From contig OY756142.1 of assembly GCA_963576785.1 (NCBI GenBank), forward strand, positions 2,542,001 to 2,606,000: DNA of 64,000 nt, read 5' to 3'. A program made the translations under genes and the position numbers. Below are positions 9,801-18,272 of the stretch, in pieces; the first letter of the stretch is position 1, and every line of letters begins with the position of its first letter. Below the pieces are notes generated by a model, which did no database searches, was not told the origin of the DNA, and saw only the letters and a program-made list of their open reading frames with translations. The stretch comes from Chlorophyllum brunneum (taxonomy: Eukaryota > Basidiomycota > Agaricomycetes > Agaricales > Agaricaceae).

Positions 9801-10240
9801 CGTATTCTTTCATTGAACCGTATGTCGCTATGTGATATTTTGCAATCATCCGGGCATCTGGTGAATCGTATGACGTGATTGTTCCAGTCGATTTCCGGGT
9901 TATGCTTGACCAGCCAGTCGTGTCCAAGATATAAGTCCGCACTTTCCAGTTGGGTTACTAGCGCGTCAATTTGTTCCGTATGGTTGCCGTTGTTTAATAC
10001 CAGTTGTGCCTTGTCCGTTATTTCTCCCTTTTTATTTTCTGTGCCGTCGGCATTGATCACTCTGATCGGGGTTTCCAAAGGTTTAGTCGGGATCTGTTCT
10101 TCGTCTATTGTTCGTTGTGCTATGCACGTGTGGGTGCATCCGGAGTCTACGAGGGTTGTGATTTGTCTGCGTCCTTTTCTTGTCTGGATTGTTGAGTCGA
10201 GAAGAAGTTTGCGCGTAGAGTTTCGTTTTTGGGGAATCAC
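6818..10240 (-). CDS. pol: Gypsy1 pol: protease, RT, RNase H, integrase, chromodomain
   Basis: Intact 1140-residue polyprotein. Aspartic protease: LVDSGCT with DSG at 32-34. Reverse transcriptase, about 190-405: YMDD at 357-360 and FGMSNSPATFQ. RNase H, about 500-620: D506, E547, D574. Integrase: HHCC finger with H715/H716, H723, C753 and C756, then catalytic D786, D846 and E882, the last pair 35 residues apart as expected. A GPY/F module follows (GPF at 1014-1016), then a C-terminal chromodomain at about 1072-1118 (YLIHWKGY then DTWE). The first in-frame codon taken is GTG at 10240. The frame is open upstream to about 10345, overlapping the end of gag in the -1 frame, so Gag-Pol is probably made by frameshifting or reinitiation and not from this GTG. 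Confidence 0.95.
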   Translation of the reverse strand: MIPQKRNSTRKLLLDSTIQTRKGRRQITTLVDSGCTHTCIAQRTIDEEQIPTKPLETPIRVINADGTENKKGEITDKAQLVLNNGNHTEQIDALVTQLESADLYLGHDWLVKHNPEIDWNNHVIRFTRCPDDCKISHSDIRFNERIRAVKEHIEEKKADRTNDEDLPPYLQRYTHLFNKSNFDKLPEHTVWDHEINLSEDAPPVLQSKVYPMTITEKQELQKFLDENLASGRIRPSQSPYATPCFFIPKKDGTKRLVQDYKKLNEHTIKDKTPLPLISEVLDRLKDAKVFNKLDIIWGYNNVRIREGDEWKAAFVTNNGLFEPTVMFFGMSNSPATFQRMMNTVFREMLHEGMLVNYMDDFVIPGTTQEELEERTTRFLDIAAKHRLYFKRSKCVFNAKEIPILGFIVGQGSVKMEEEKVKAVREWPTPKSVKDVEKFLGFANFYRRFIQDFSNIATPLHELKKKDAQWSWSERQQQAFEKIKEKITSEPVLAMPQDRGQYRVEVDASGYGVGAVLSQNQSDQWHPIAFYSRTMTPAERNYQIYDKELLAIREAVKTWRQYLLDANEPFEIWTDHKNLEYFRKPQQLTGRQARWQLELQEYRYMLKHIPGKTNTKADVLSRLAKTDTTRDNTDITLLPDHLFDNTTAEIRQIWEISGEEDLKHRLRKEQRRETQWLREKEKRPEEIWETDGLPMFEGRIYVPLNAELRQEILQQHHDKTDVGHPGQHRMIELLKRTYWWPQMRNDVKQYIKGCDTCQRNKILWIRPTTHLHPLPIPIGPWEEISIDMIGPLPESEGYDAILVIVDRFSKMIRLRTVNTTLSSEELGDIYRDDIWRQHGIPRRIISDRGPQFASKFMAELCRATGTQRNLSTAYHPQTDGQTERINQEVKAYLRNVINHAQDNWKKWLSTAEFQYNDKTHSATGHSPFQIVYGRHPWKGDISNISKAPAITERIQELQDMRQKTIEMVQQSQTQMEKRNSTKPEREYEAGSQVWLEADNIRTTRPTKKLDHRRYGPFRVKEKIGETSYRLELPKTWAIHDVFNSRLLSPYHKPEYDSQRTPPPPIPEIINDEEHYEVDEVRGHRTRGKRKQYLIHWKGYTSEEDTWEDEANLENAKGAVQEFMSKISRTKPIKRGGKKQQL

Positions 10241-10299
10241 ATATCGTCTATTGTGGGATAAAATAGAAACTCTAGGTTTATTGGCTCGCGGGTTTGCGC

Positions 10300-11538
10300 C
10301 TACTCGGAGCCTTCGACAAAATCCTCTTTCTCCTCCATTTCTTGTTCATCGTCCTCGTTGATCTCTCTGATATGCGCTTTCTTGGGTGCCCGGCAGTTCT
10401 TCGAGATGTGGCCCTGTTTGCCACAGTTGTAGCACGTTATCTTGGTGTATGTGACTTTCGTCTTCTTCCTGCAGTATTTGGCAATGTGCCCATAGAGGTT
10501 GCAGTTGTAGCACCTCGGTTTTCTATTTTGATCGGTGTCTGCCCTTTGTCTTCCTATCTCCATGGGTTGTCCTCTACCTCCATAAGTAACTCCGGTTGTG
10601 GTTCTGATATCCCCTCGGGTGATGTCTGTTGCTTCGTACCCCTGTCCTACTGCGAGGATTGTGGTTTTCCATTTGGTGTATGTCGTTGGGACGGAGGTTG
10701 TCGGGTAGCCTACTATTGTTCGAATGATGTCTGCTCTGGTGTGGCGTTTGAGAAGGAATATTGCGTGGGTGTCGTCTGTTCCCGCTTGGGCTTTCAGTGC
10801 CTCGAACTCGATCAAGAAATCCGCCGTGTTCCTCTTTCCTTGTTTGAACGTCTCGATTTCTCCTTCTGCTATGGCTTTCCTATTTCCCAAGGAAAATGTG
10901 GCTTCTATTTCTTTTGTAAAGTCATCCCAGTCTGGTGTCTTTTTGTTTTGGATGGCTTGTAGCTGCGTGTTGGCATATGGACCTGCTAGTCCTCCTTTCA
11001 TTCTTGCTAAAATTGCCACTATCTTCTGTTCTTCTTCGTCTATCTTGTTGAACATTAACCATAGGGATATTGCTCTCCACCAATCGTCAAATTGGGTTCT
11101 GTCTCCATTAAAATATCCTGGCTCTGGAGCTAGGTTCTTTGGGACGTTGACTTCTTCTGTCATTTCTGGTTCTGTCTCTGGTTCACTGTGTTCGTGGGTC
11201 TCGGCGATTTCTATATCGGCTGTGGCGTCGGCGACTTCTGTGTCGATTTCTTCTTCAAATGGAGCTGGTTCTTCGTCTGTGCTGTGCTCGGATTCTTTCT
11301 CGTATGTCTCGGCGATATCTATATCGGATGTGTTCTCGGCGACTTCTATGTCAAATTCGGTTTCAAATAGAGCTGTACTTTCGTCTACGCTGTGTTCGGA
11401 TTTCTGCCGTTTAAGGCCTTCAGGGATTTCTGATTCTGTTGATCGTTTAGATCCTGTTGCTATTGGTGAACCCTGGATGTCTGTTGGTCTCGGAGCTCTG
11501 TGTCTTCTTGGTGTTCTCGATGAGCTACTGCTGCTCAT
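10300..11538 (-). CDS. gag: Gypsy1 gag with two zinc knuckles
   Basis: Intact 412-residue structural protein that would assemble virus-like particles and package RNA. The start is the ATG at 11538, about 80 nt after the PBS. Residues 1-45 are Ser/Arg-rich. Residues 47-118 hold two tandem acidic repeats of about 36 residues, each containing SEHS and ending IAET. The central 140-300 region is the capsid-like core. Two CCHC knuckles sit near the C terminus: C343, C346, H351, C356 and C369, C372, H377, C382. The acidic tail ends EGSE and a TAG. The stop overlaps the open pol frame by 46 nt. No canonical slippery heptamer is evident. Confidence 0.92.
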   Translation of the reverse strand: MSSSSSSRTPRRHRAPRPTDIQGSPIATGSKRSTESEIPEGLKRQKSEHSVDESTALFETEFDIEVAENTSDIDIAETYEKESEHSTDEEPAPFEEEIDTEVADATADIEIAETHEHSEPETEPEMTEEVNVPKNLAPEPGYFNGDRTQFDDWWRAISLWLMFNKIDEEEQKIVAILARMKGGLAGPYANTQLQAIQNKKTPDWDDFTKEIEATFSLGNRKAIAEGEIETFKQGKRNTADFLIEFEALKAQAGTDDTHAIFLLKRHTRADIIRTIVGYPTTSVPTTYTKWKTTILAVGQGYEATDITRGDIRTTTGVTYGGRGQPMEIGRQRADTDQNRKPRCYNCNLYGHIAKYCRKKTKVTYTKITCYNCGKQGHISKNCRAPKKAHIREINEDDEQEMEEKEDFVEGSE

Positions 11539-11618
11539 ATACTGCTGTCCTGGTCGGAGGCTATTATTCCAAGCCTAGCTACGAATAGTGGCACCTCTCT
11601 TGCAAGGTGAGTTGAATG

Positions 11619-11630
11619 ACACTTTACCAA
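11619..11630 (-). other. Gypsy1 primer binding site, self-complementary to its own RNA 5' end
   Basis: The minus-strand sequence one base inside the 5' LTR is TTGGTAAAGTGT. Its exact complement, ACACTTTACCAA, lies in the LTR at 11726-11715 (minus strand), about 34 nt downstream of the TATA box, where transcription should start. Thus the first bases of the transcript can pair with the PBS. This is the arrangement known from the Tf1/sushi group, where the RNA primes itself and no tRNA is used. Confidence 0.8.
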
Positions 11631-11631
11631 A

Positions 11632-11925
11632 TGTTACGACCTTAGTCTCTGACTCAGGTTGCAAGCCTTTGGATAAAGGAAAGGAAGTAGAGAAAGGAAG
11701 AAGGGATGATACGATTGGTAAAGTGTAAGGAATACATCAAGTATTACTACACTTTATATACTAGTAGCGGAGGCTAATAATAAGGGGGACGAGTAGACGA
11801 GTCAGATAAGAGGCATAGCCTTTAGGGATGAAACAGGAGATGGAATGAGGGGTGAAACAGGTGTGAGGGTACACGAGGTAATGGGCGCGAGATAGGAATG
11901 AATGGTCTATCTATAGTTCGTAACA
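11632..11925 (-). repeat. Gypsy1 5' LTR
   Basis: 294 bp, TG...CA, same sequence as the 3' LTR except for one extra A at about 11722. It drives minus-strand transcription of gag, pol and the third ORF. It is followed on the right by the target duplication CCCTA. Confidence 0.93.
11715..11760 (-). promoter_or_regulatory. Gypsy1 core promoter: TATA box and inferred transcription start
   Basis: The minus strand reads TATATAAAGT at 11760-11751. The self-priming sequence ACACTTTACCAA begins 34 nt further on, at 11726. This is the expected TATA-to-start spacing, so the RNA 5' end is placed at or very near 11726. This start is inferred, not measured. Confidence 0.65.
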
Positions 11926-11930
11926 CCCTA

Positions 11931-13614
11931 CCCCCAGCACACCTAGCTCTGCGCCCTCCTCCTCCAGCTCCTTGTCCCCGTACTCCTGTCATCTTCTGAA
12001 CACTGTTGAAAGTGTTACAGGGGACCTTGAAGTGGCCTCGGACTCGCTGGACCTCATCTCCACCTTCCTTAACAAGATGGTGGAGAATATCGACTAGACT
12101 ACCCTCCCGGATAATTCAGTATACCCCCTTGCATGATCGATTATTCGATTGTGCAAGGCTATCGATGACAGTGGATGGTCCACTGTCGAGCTTGGCTTTG
12201 GGATGCCTACCATTGGTACCATCCTGAGCGTATCTATGGGACTGGCCCCCGCTGCTCCCGCTCCCCCTCCTCCTGCCCCTCGTACTCCTCCAGTACCAAG
12301 GGCTCAAGCTGTCCTCCGGCCTCCCCTGGCTGGGCCCCCCCCCCAGGACCCAGACATTCCGATGCCTGGTCCAGAGGGTGCTCTGAGCAGTCCTCGCCCT
12401 GTTGGGGTTGGACCCTCTCCTCTTGCAGGCAAGGGGACCTACCAGTGCAAGCCGGTAGCTCCTCCTGCTCCTTCTACTTCGGCCACCAAACCAGGGAACA
12501 AGAGAACGTTCTCTGTGGTGGCTAAGGAGCCTGTCCCCCAACCGAAAGGGAAGGGGAGGGCGACTATGGTGTTGGGGACTATTGTGCAGCTTGCACAAAT
12601 GTTCCCTTTGCTTTCTCCGGACAGGATTCTTGCCATGGGTGAGCAAGCCTCTCCTCCCAAGTCCAAAGCCACTAAGAAGAGGCCTAGGATGACCACCACT
12701 GGCCCCTCACGGTGCAGTTGATCGTTGACTTCGAGGCTACCCCCGAAGTCTCCTCTTTCCACCTTGAGACCATGGTCAACCGTGGTTTCGTGGACTCATG
12801 CCTTCATATTCGAGTAGAGTCTACCTCTGCTGAGTATGGGGGTTTTGCTCTGCGTACCAATGCTGTCCCCACTCCTGCCAACCTGGAGGTCGCCAGGACA
12901 TGGATCTTGAAGGCTGTCCCTCAGGGAACTGTGTTTACAGTTGGCCTTCCTCAGTCAAAGTCCTATCTCAAGGTCATCAACGTCCCCTTCTTCAGGATTG
13001 GCAAGACTCGCTGGTCCTCTTTCGAGATCGAACAGATTATGAAGCGCACAGCGTTTTCTGATCTCTTTACGTTAACGGGACCCCCCTGTATTTCGAGAAA
13101 CTCCGAGGCATCTGATACCGCCACGGTGTACTTCAATATTCACGACTCTCAGAAGGGTCAATGGGCAAACCTCCTCCTCAGGAAGTCGCTCCATATCAGT
13201 GGATATGCCTGTCCTATCAGGCCATCCGCAGCCTCTCCGGGGGTGTCTCTGTACAAGCGTCGCTTTCACTGGGGCCACCCCATTCAATTCTGCAAGGCGC
13301 AGGCCTTGAAATGCCCGACCTGTGGTGGTCCTCATCACAAGGAGCATCACCGAACTCTCTGTGGGCACTGCAAAGGTAACTCCAATGTACAGCCTCCCAT
13401 CCCTCCTACACCGGCAGATGAGCCCTGTCCTCATACACCGCGTTGTCTCAACTGCCGAGGTCCGCACCATACGACCTCGAAGAAGTGTAAATTCTTTGAT
13501 GCTCGGTTTGAACCTGAGAAAATCAAGAAATTCTATCGCGAGGTGAGTAATAACCATCTTTGACAGCGATCTCCCCTCACCAACCCTCGTACTCTACAGC
13601 TTGCCAATGAATAG
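11931..13614 (+). pseudogene. LINE1-A ORF1, remainder with CCHC region
   Basis: Continues the ORF1 cut at 5483. A Pro-rich segment (12240-12460) and a Lys-rich stretch (KSKATKKRPRM) lead into the conserved core starting VDFEATPEVSS (12724). A one-base deletion near 12716 shifts the frame relative to LINE1-B. The C terminus holds Cys/His fingers (CPTCGGPHH, CLNCRGPHHTT...C). The first knuckle has lost two Cys (YKRR instead of CKRC in LINE1-B), and a TGA stands at 13561-13563. The intended stop is the TAG at 13612-13614, overlapping the ORF2 ATG at 13607. Confidence 0.8.
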
Positions 13615-14755
13615 GCAACCTTTAGAACTACGACGTCTCCGTGTGTACCAACAGAACTTAAATAAAAATTATGATTTATTGGACACTTTACTTGAGGACC
13701 TCAAAGATCACTTTGATGTGCTCTTTATTCAAGAACCTTCCTGGCAGTTCATCAGATCCGCCCCCTCCACAACTTCTGTCGAGGGGGACGACATTATTGG
13801 CACTCCCAAACACCCCGAATGGCTGTGCATGGTTCGGGCCCCAGAGCCTGGCTCTGACCCACGGGTTATGACATTTGTCCATAACTGGTTGACTTCTCTG
13901 AGACCGTCCTATTGGACAGATCTCATCAACCACCGTGACATCATGGTTCTCTCCCTCTTTTTGGGGGGCGAGACCCTGAATCTCATGAACGTCTACTCCG
14001 ATTTGGAGCACACTGCGATTTGGTTCCTGTCGGACCAGTCCGCTACATTGCCCAAGCATATCTACATGGGTGGCGATTTCAATTGCCATTCTGAGTTGTG
14101 GGACCCTAATTATGGCTTCCACTCAGGTACCTTGCAGTCCCTGATCTCCATCGGGACAGACATCAGTCTAGACCTCACCCTTCCGGTTGAGCCTGGGCCT
14201 ACTCATATTCCGCACAATGAGGATCTTTGGCCTTTGGTCATTGATCTCGTATTTGTTCCATCGGACCTGTCTATCTCTCATAGGCCTAGGTTGGATTACT
14301 CCCTTAGGGGTCCATCAGACCACGTTCCACTGGTTCTGATGCTTCCAGTCATTCCCACTATAGTGGAGACTCACAGGAAAACCCTGCCACATGATGGTGG
14401 CGAAGAGGTAGCGCTCTTCCTCACTGATGTTATCCGGGACCTCCGAGAAGTAGCTAGACTTCCGGAACCTACTACTACTGATGAGGTTGAAGCTGCGGTT
14501 CATGCCATGGCAGAGGCCTTTTCTACTGCATGGGAAGCCCATGCAGTGGACATCATGATCACTCGCCGCTCTAAACCCTGGTGGAACCAGGAATGCCGCG
14601 AAACCTTCAGGAGATATCATGAGACCTGTTCTCACGATGACTACTCTACTTTTAGATGTGCTAAGAAGTGCACTAAGTGCAACTTCTTTGATGCTCGCAT
14701 TGAGAAGATTGCTTCTACTAACAAGCGACTGTGGGACCTTATGGAATGGGTCTAA
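13607..14755 (+). pseudogene. LINE1-A ORF2, endonuclease domain
   Basis: The ATG at 13607 overlaps the ORF1 stop (ATGAATAG), arguing for coupled termination-reinitiation. The domain is an APE/EEP-type endonuclease that nicks target DNA for target-primed reverse transcription. Visible motifs are VYQQNLNKN, LFIQEP, the metal-binding MGGDFNCHSELWD, DLVFVPSDLS and the catalytic SDHVPLVL. The frame is closed by TAA at 14753-14755, where sister copies have CAA (WVQKRKLPP). All core motifs are intact upstream. Confidence 0.88.
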
Positions 14756-15977
14756 AAGCGGAAGCTTCCACCCTGTGAGGCTATCCAGTACAATGGAGAG
14801 CCATGTCACACACTCCCGGATCTCTGGGATGCACTCCACAATACCTACAACTTGGCTTCTGGCCGAGCTGTGGATATTTCTGTCCTTGATCCACTGCCAA
14901 GCCTTCCAGCTAGGGAGTGGGTCCATTTTTCAGCCTTAGAGCTGATGGACGCCCTGAGTGCATGCTCAGGTGTGTCTGCCCCGGGGCCGGACCACGTAAC
15001 ATGGACCCACCTCAAAGAGATCACCGAGGACCCTGATGTCCTCCGGTTATTCATCGGGATAGCTAATACCTGCATGCATGTGGGTCATTGGCTGTCCCAT
15101 TTCAAGGAGAGTTTGTTGGTCATCATACCAAAGCCGGGCAAGCCGTCCTATTCAACGCCCAAGGTGTTCAGGCCCATTGTGCTCCTGAACACCTTCGGTA
15201 AGCTCATCAAGAAGATGATCTCAAATCGCCTCCAGTTTGACTCTGTCAAACATGGAGTTTTTCATCCAAATCAGCTCGGTGGTATCCGTCAGAGATCTAC
15301 TGATGATGCTGGGATGCTCCTAACCCACATTGTTCATGCGGGGTGGGCCAAGGGCCTCAAAACTAGCATTGTCGCATTTGACATTGCTCAGTTCTTTCCT
15401 TCGCTCAACCACAATATGTTGTTGGCTATTTTGCGGAAGCAAGGATTCGACCCCTGTGTGGGGAGGTTCTTTGCCTCTTACTTAGTTGGCTGCTCTATGC
15501 AGTATGCATGGGGAGACCATAAGTCTGATCTTAGACAGGCGGACATTGGGGTAGGTCAGGGCTCTTCGCTCTCTCCTGTCCTCTCCAGCCTCTATCTTGC
15601 CCCCTTCATGAAGCTTTATGATAGGGAGGCGATTGCCCTTGGGAGTACCTTGCTCTCATATGTCGACGATGGCCTTGCCATTGCCCAAGCTAAAACTTGG
15701 GAACCTAATTTGGTATGCCTCAAGTAGGCATACCAAATTATATATCACTTGACTACTTCGTTTGGGCTTGCCATCGAGCAAGACAAGTCCGAAGTGTTTC
15801 ATTTCTCCCATAAATGGGGAGACAACAACCCACCGCTGGATTTGGGGTATGCTCCCCATACTGGCAATACTCCGTTGCACCCTAAGACCCACTGGAGGTA
15901 CTTGGGTTTTTTCTTCGATTGCGCTCTTATGTTTAAAGAGCACGTTTGGCATTATGCTACCAAGTCTCTGTCTACGG
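14756..15977 (+). pseudogene. LINE1-A ORF2, reverse transcriptase domain (cut by LINE1-B)
   Basis: RT fingers and palm of a LINE: SAPGPDHVTW, IIPKPGKPSY, RPIVLLNTFGKL, AFDIAQFFPSLNH, GQGSSLSPVLSS and the catalytic YVDD at 15659-15670. A TAG at 15725-15727 replaces the CAG of sister copies. The frame then continues through FHFSHKWGD and HWRYLGFFF until the LINE1-B insertion. The catalytic centre is intact here, unlike LINE1-B and LINE2-E. Confidence 0.87.
15967..15977. repeat. LINE1-B target-site duplication, left copy
   Basis: TCTGTCTACGG precedes the poly(T). TCTGTCCACAG at 28621-28631 follows the other end, with two transitions between them. Both match the uninterrupted LINE1 sequence at this place in other copies. 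Confidence 0.7.
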
Positions 15978-16000
15978 TTTTTTTTTTTTTTTTTTTTTTT

Positions 16001-16284
16001 AAATCAACATGTTTAAGGTGGTGCACGATTGCAGTCCACCTGTATCTACTGTGACATGTAGGGTACAATGTAAAGATATATGAAGATAGGCTCTCCCCTG
16101 GCCGAACTAGACTGCCGGCAGGCAGTCTGGGTGAATGGTTGCGGAAACATGCACAGACACGCAAATCCTAGACCAGAAAAATGAGTGACCCCTAGCCTTC
16201 CCCCCCTAAGGAGAGTATGCGTCAATTCACAATTAACTCCTACACACGTCGAAGATGTGGGGAGCTAGCAGGGGCTGCATTGCG
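16001..16284 (-). other. LINE1-B 3' UTR
   Basis: Noncoding 3' end conserved among LINE1-A, -B, -E, -F, -G and -H. It runs from the ORF2 stop to CACCTTAAACATG(T/A)TGATTT and the poly(A). This conserved end is the likely RT recognition sequence. The 159-bp LINE1-H insertion consists of this end alone. Confidence 0.75.
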
Positions 16285-17450
16285 TTATCCAACTCCTGCA
16301 GGTGGTGTGTTGGACTTAAATGCAAACGCAGAAGAATTGTGCTTAAGGAAACCTACCAGCTGGTCAATAGAGACCGGCAGGCCACAACGTCTCTTGTACA
16401 AAGGACAAGAGCACAAGATATGAGTGCGAGTCTCCAAAGGAGCCCCACACTCGCAGCCAATAGGCTCTAGAGGATGAAACCGGGAGCGATACTCGCTGGT
16501 CAGTGCATGCCCGAGGATGGCACGATTCACTCTCATTGCAATAGACTGAGAGAGGAAAGATGGAAGCCAAGAACCCCCATGGAGGTACGTTGGCTGTAGA
16601 AGTTTGTCCTTACTATCCTTGAGAGCAAGGAAGTTCGAACCACGATAAGAGGAGTCCTGGAAAGTAACTTTCCAGGCCTTCTGAATGGTTGCAATGTTGA
16701 GTTTACGCAGCAAATCAATAGACATTGCTGGACGATGCCCAGCAGCGACCTGAAGGTCGGTGGCAAATAAATGCACCTCCTGATGAATGGACCACTTCAC
16801 CGAAGGCGGAATGGACCAGAAAGTGAGGGAGCGGTCAGGACAATCCCCGAACTACTCCAACAAGAGACGACAAACAGCCAGGGAATGTCCCTGGCCAGAA
16901 TGTACGGACAGGTCAAGAGCTTGCTTGGTGGAACCAATCGAGTCTGTAAAGACCACAATATGTACAGCCTCAGAAACTGCCACAGCAGTTCCCAAAGCCA
17001 TACGAATGGCGAAAAGTTCAGCATCTGGGGCTGTAACCTTCCCAGCTGGGTGACACGATGCACGAAGCAGACGTGTCCCCCTATAAACATGGGCAGCAGA
17101 AACTGCCTGGAAGTCCCCAACCAGCGGCAGACTTGCGTCCGTCGCTGTGTAGACAACCTGTCTATCCTCACGATACCCATGGAGGGTATCGTTGAGCAAA
17201 TCCACCTGACGACCCGCAGGGTTTCCACCGAGCGAGGCGTCATACGTTTTGTAGGTCACCTGAGCCGCATAGCGGTCCAGGAGACGAGAACCTGGGGACG
17301 CTTCGAGCGCAAACGGCTCGAACGTCTCCATTAAGTCTGGCAAACGAGAGTTTGCCTCTGTGACTGGCCCCTTAACCTTGACCGCCTGCACAGGAGTCAT
17401 GAGGGCGATCAATCTGGGGTGTGGAACACATTCCCCTATGTACTGACGCC
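16285..17450 (-). pseudogene. LINE1-B ORF2, RNase H and C-terminal tail (cut by Gypsy2)
   Basis: Encodes the RNase H with ATDASLP, DAELFAI and FTDSIGSTKQALD. A TAG near 16852 replaces a conserved Trp codon (LLEW). Then come the C-terminal KVTFQDSSYRGSNFLAL, a Cys/His tail (CECGAPLETRTH...CSC) and the terminal AGVG. The upstream continuation of the same frame is at 24868-25043 on the other side of Gypsy2. Confidence 0.82.
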
Positions 17451-18159
17451 TGTGGAGATCAGACGACGGCTAGGCCTTCAAACAGCTATCCGTCCCCCTC
17501 CTCCCACTAGTCCTATTTGTACACGACATTCCGCTTGTCCGATGAAGGAAAATAGGCCGAGGACTCAACGGCCAATATGTTTTGAATGCCAGCAAGATGG
17601 GCATCAATTCTCACAGACTCAAAAAGGGCAAAGGCCTTCGGGCCTAACTACCTCACTCTCCATCCCGACATTGCTCTCCATTCGCCGCGCCAGCCAGTAC
17701 CCTCTCGATAAAACAATTTCATTCAAATCCCTGAACACGTAGGAATGGTTGTTACTAAAAGTATGAAAATTTTCAATCCCTTATGTACCCTTTCATTCAA
17801 TCCATATAATATCTCCATAATCCCTAATTCGGACTGTTTCGGACTCTACTTTTCTATTCAAATTATTTCTACAGTGCATACAAACTATGTACGAGGTTTC
17901 CGTAGCATAGGTTTGGATTTTCGTATAAATACGAATGTACTTCGTCTACGAAAATCAGTGAAAAAGTATCTGGTTATTCCTATCTCTCTTCTCTGCCTCC
18001 CAGAGGCTCGTAAATGTCTCGCTTCGACAAACCACCCTTTCCTTTACCTTTGTGTGTTCCTAGACACATTCCCTTTCACCTCTACTCCCCTTGGGTCGAA
18101 GTCCCAACGTTAGACGGACGCTGACGTGCTCACAAACATAACGAGACAATGTCTCTTCA
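17451..18159 (+). repeat. Gypsy2 5' LTR
   Basis: Starts TGTGGAGATC and ends GTCTCTTCA. Near-identical to 24159-24867. Differences seen are GATCAGACG versus GATCGGACG, AAAGGCC versus AAAGACC, and ACAATG versus ACAACG. Two of the three are at CpG. Short ORFs inside it are duplicated in the other LTR and are not genes. Confidence 0.93.
17923..17932 (+). promoter_or_regulatory. TATA box in Gypsy2 5' LTR
   Basis: GTATAAATAC in an A/T-rich context about 470 bp into the LTR, repeated at 24631-24640 in the other LTR. A plausible U3 promoter element. The start site is not defined. Confidence 0.5.
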
Positions 18160-18161
18160 TC

Positions 18162-18174
18162 TGGAGCCCACCAC
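18162..18174 (+). other. Gypsy2 primer binding site
   Basis: TGGAGCCCACCAC begins two bases after the LTR. It starts with TGG, the complement of a tRNA 3' CCA end. I cannot name the tRNA. This contrasts with the self-complementary PBS of Gypsy1. Confidence 0.55.
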
Positions 18175-18272
18175 AAGGGGCCTCTTGACCCATACATTCC
18201 AACACTTTCCCTTTACCCTAGCCCAAAGTACACCTCCAAAACCCATCGACCCTAAACATATCACTTATCAAC

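Larger units (their letters stand above)
5484..11925 (-). mobile_element. Gypsy1: complete chromodomain Ty3/Gypsy LTR retrotransposon
   Basis: A 6.44-kb element with LTRs of 293 and 294 bp that differ by a single inserted or deleted A. It is flanked by the exact 5-bp target duplication CCCTA (5479-5483 and 11926-11930). Coding is on the minus strand: gag, then pol in the -1 frame, then a third ORF before the polypurine tract and 3' LTR. Both gag and pol are uninterrupted. The target is ORF1 of LINE1-A. One indel in about 294 LTR positions means a very recent insertion. The chromodomain places it among chromoviruses, whose chromodomain is known to guide integration towards marked chromatin. 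The PBS arrangement suggests Tf1-like self-priming. Confidence 0.95.

Noticed and set aside
15978..16000. T-run as a Pol III terminator
   Set aside because: It is the complement of the LINE1-B poly(A): it follows the conserved LINE1 3' end and is next to a target duplication. The same holds for the T-runs at 31189, 37146, 46868 and 54059.
17451..18113. ORFs inside the Gypsy2 LTR (e.g. 17745-18113, repeated at 24453-24821)
   Set aside because: Exact LTR duplicates with low-complexity composition and no start context. Part of LTR sequence.
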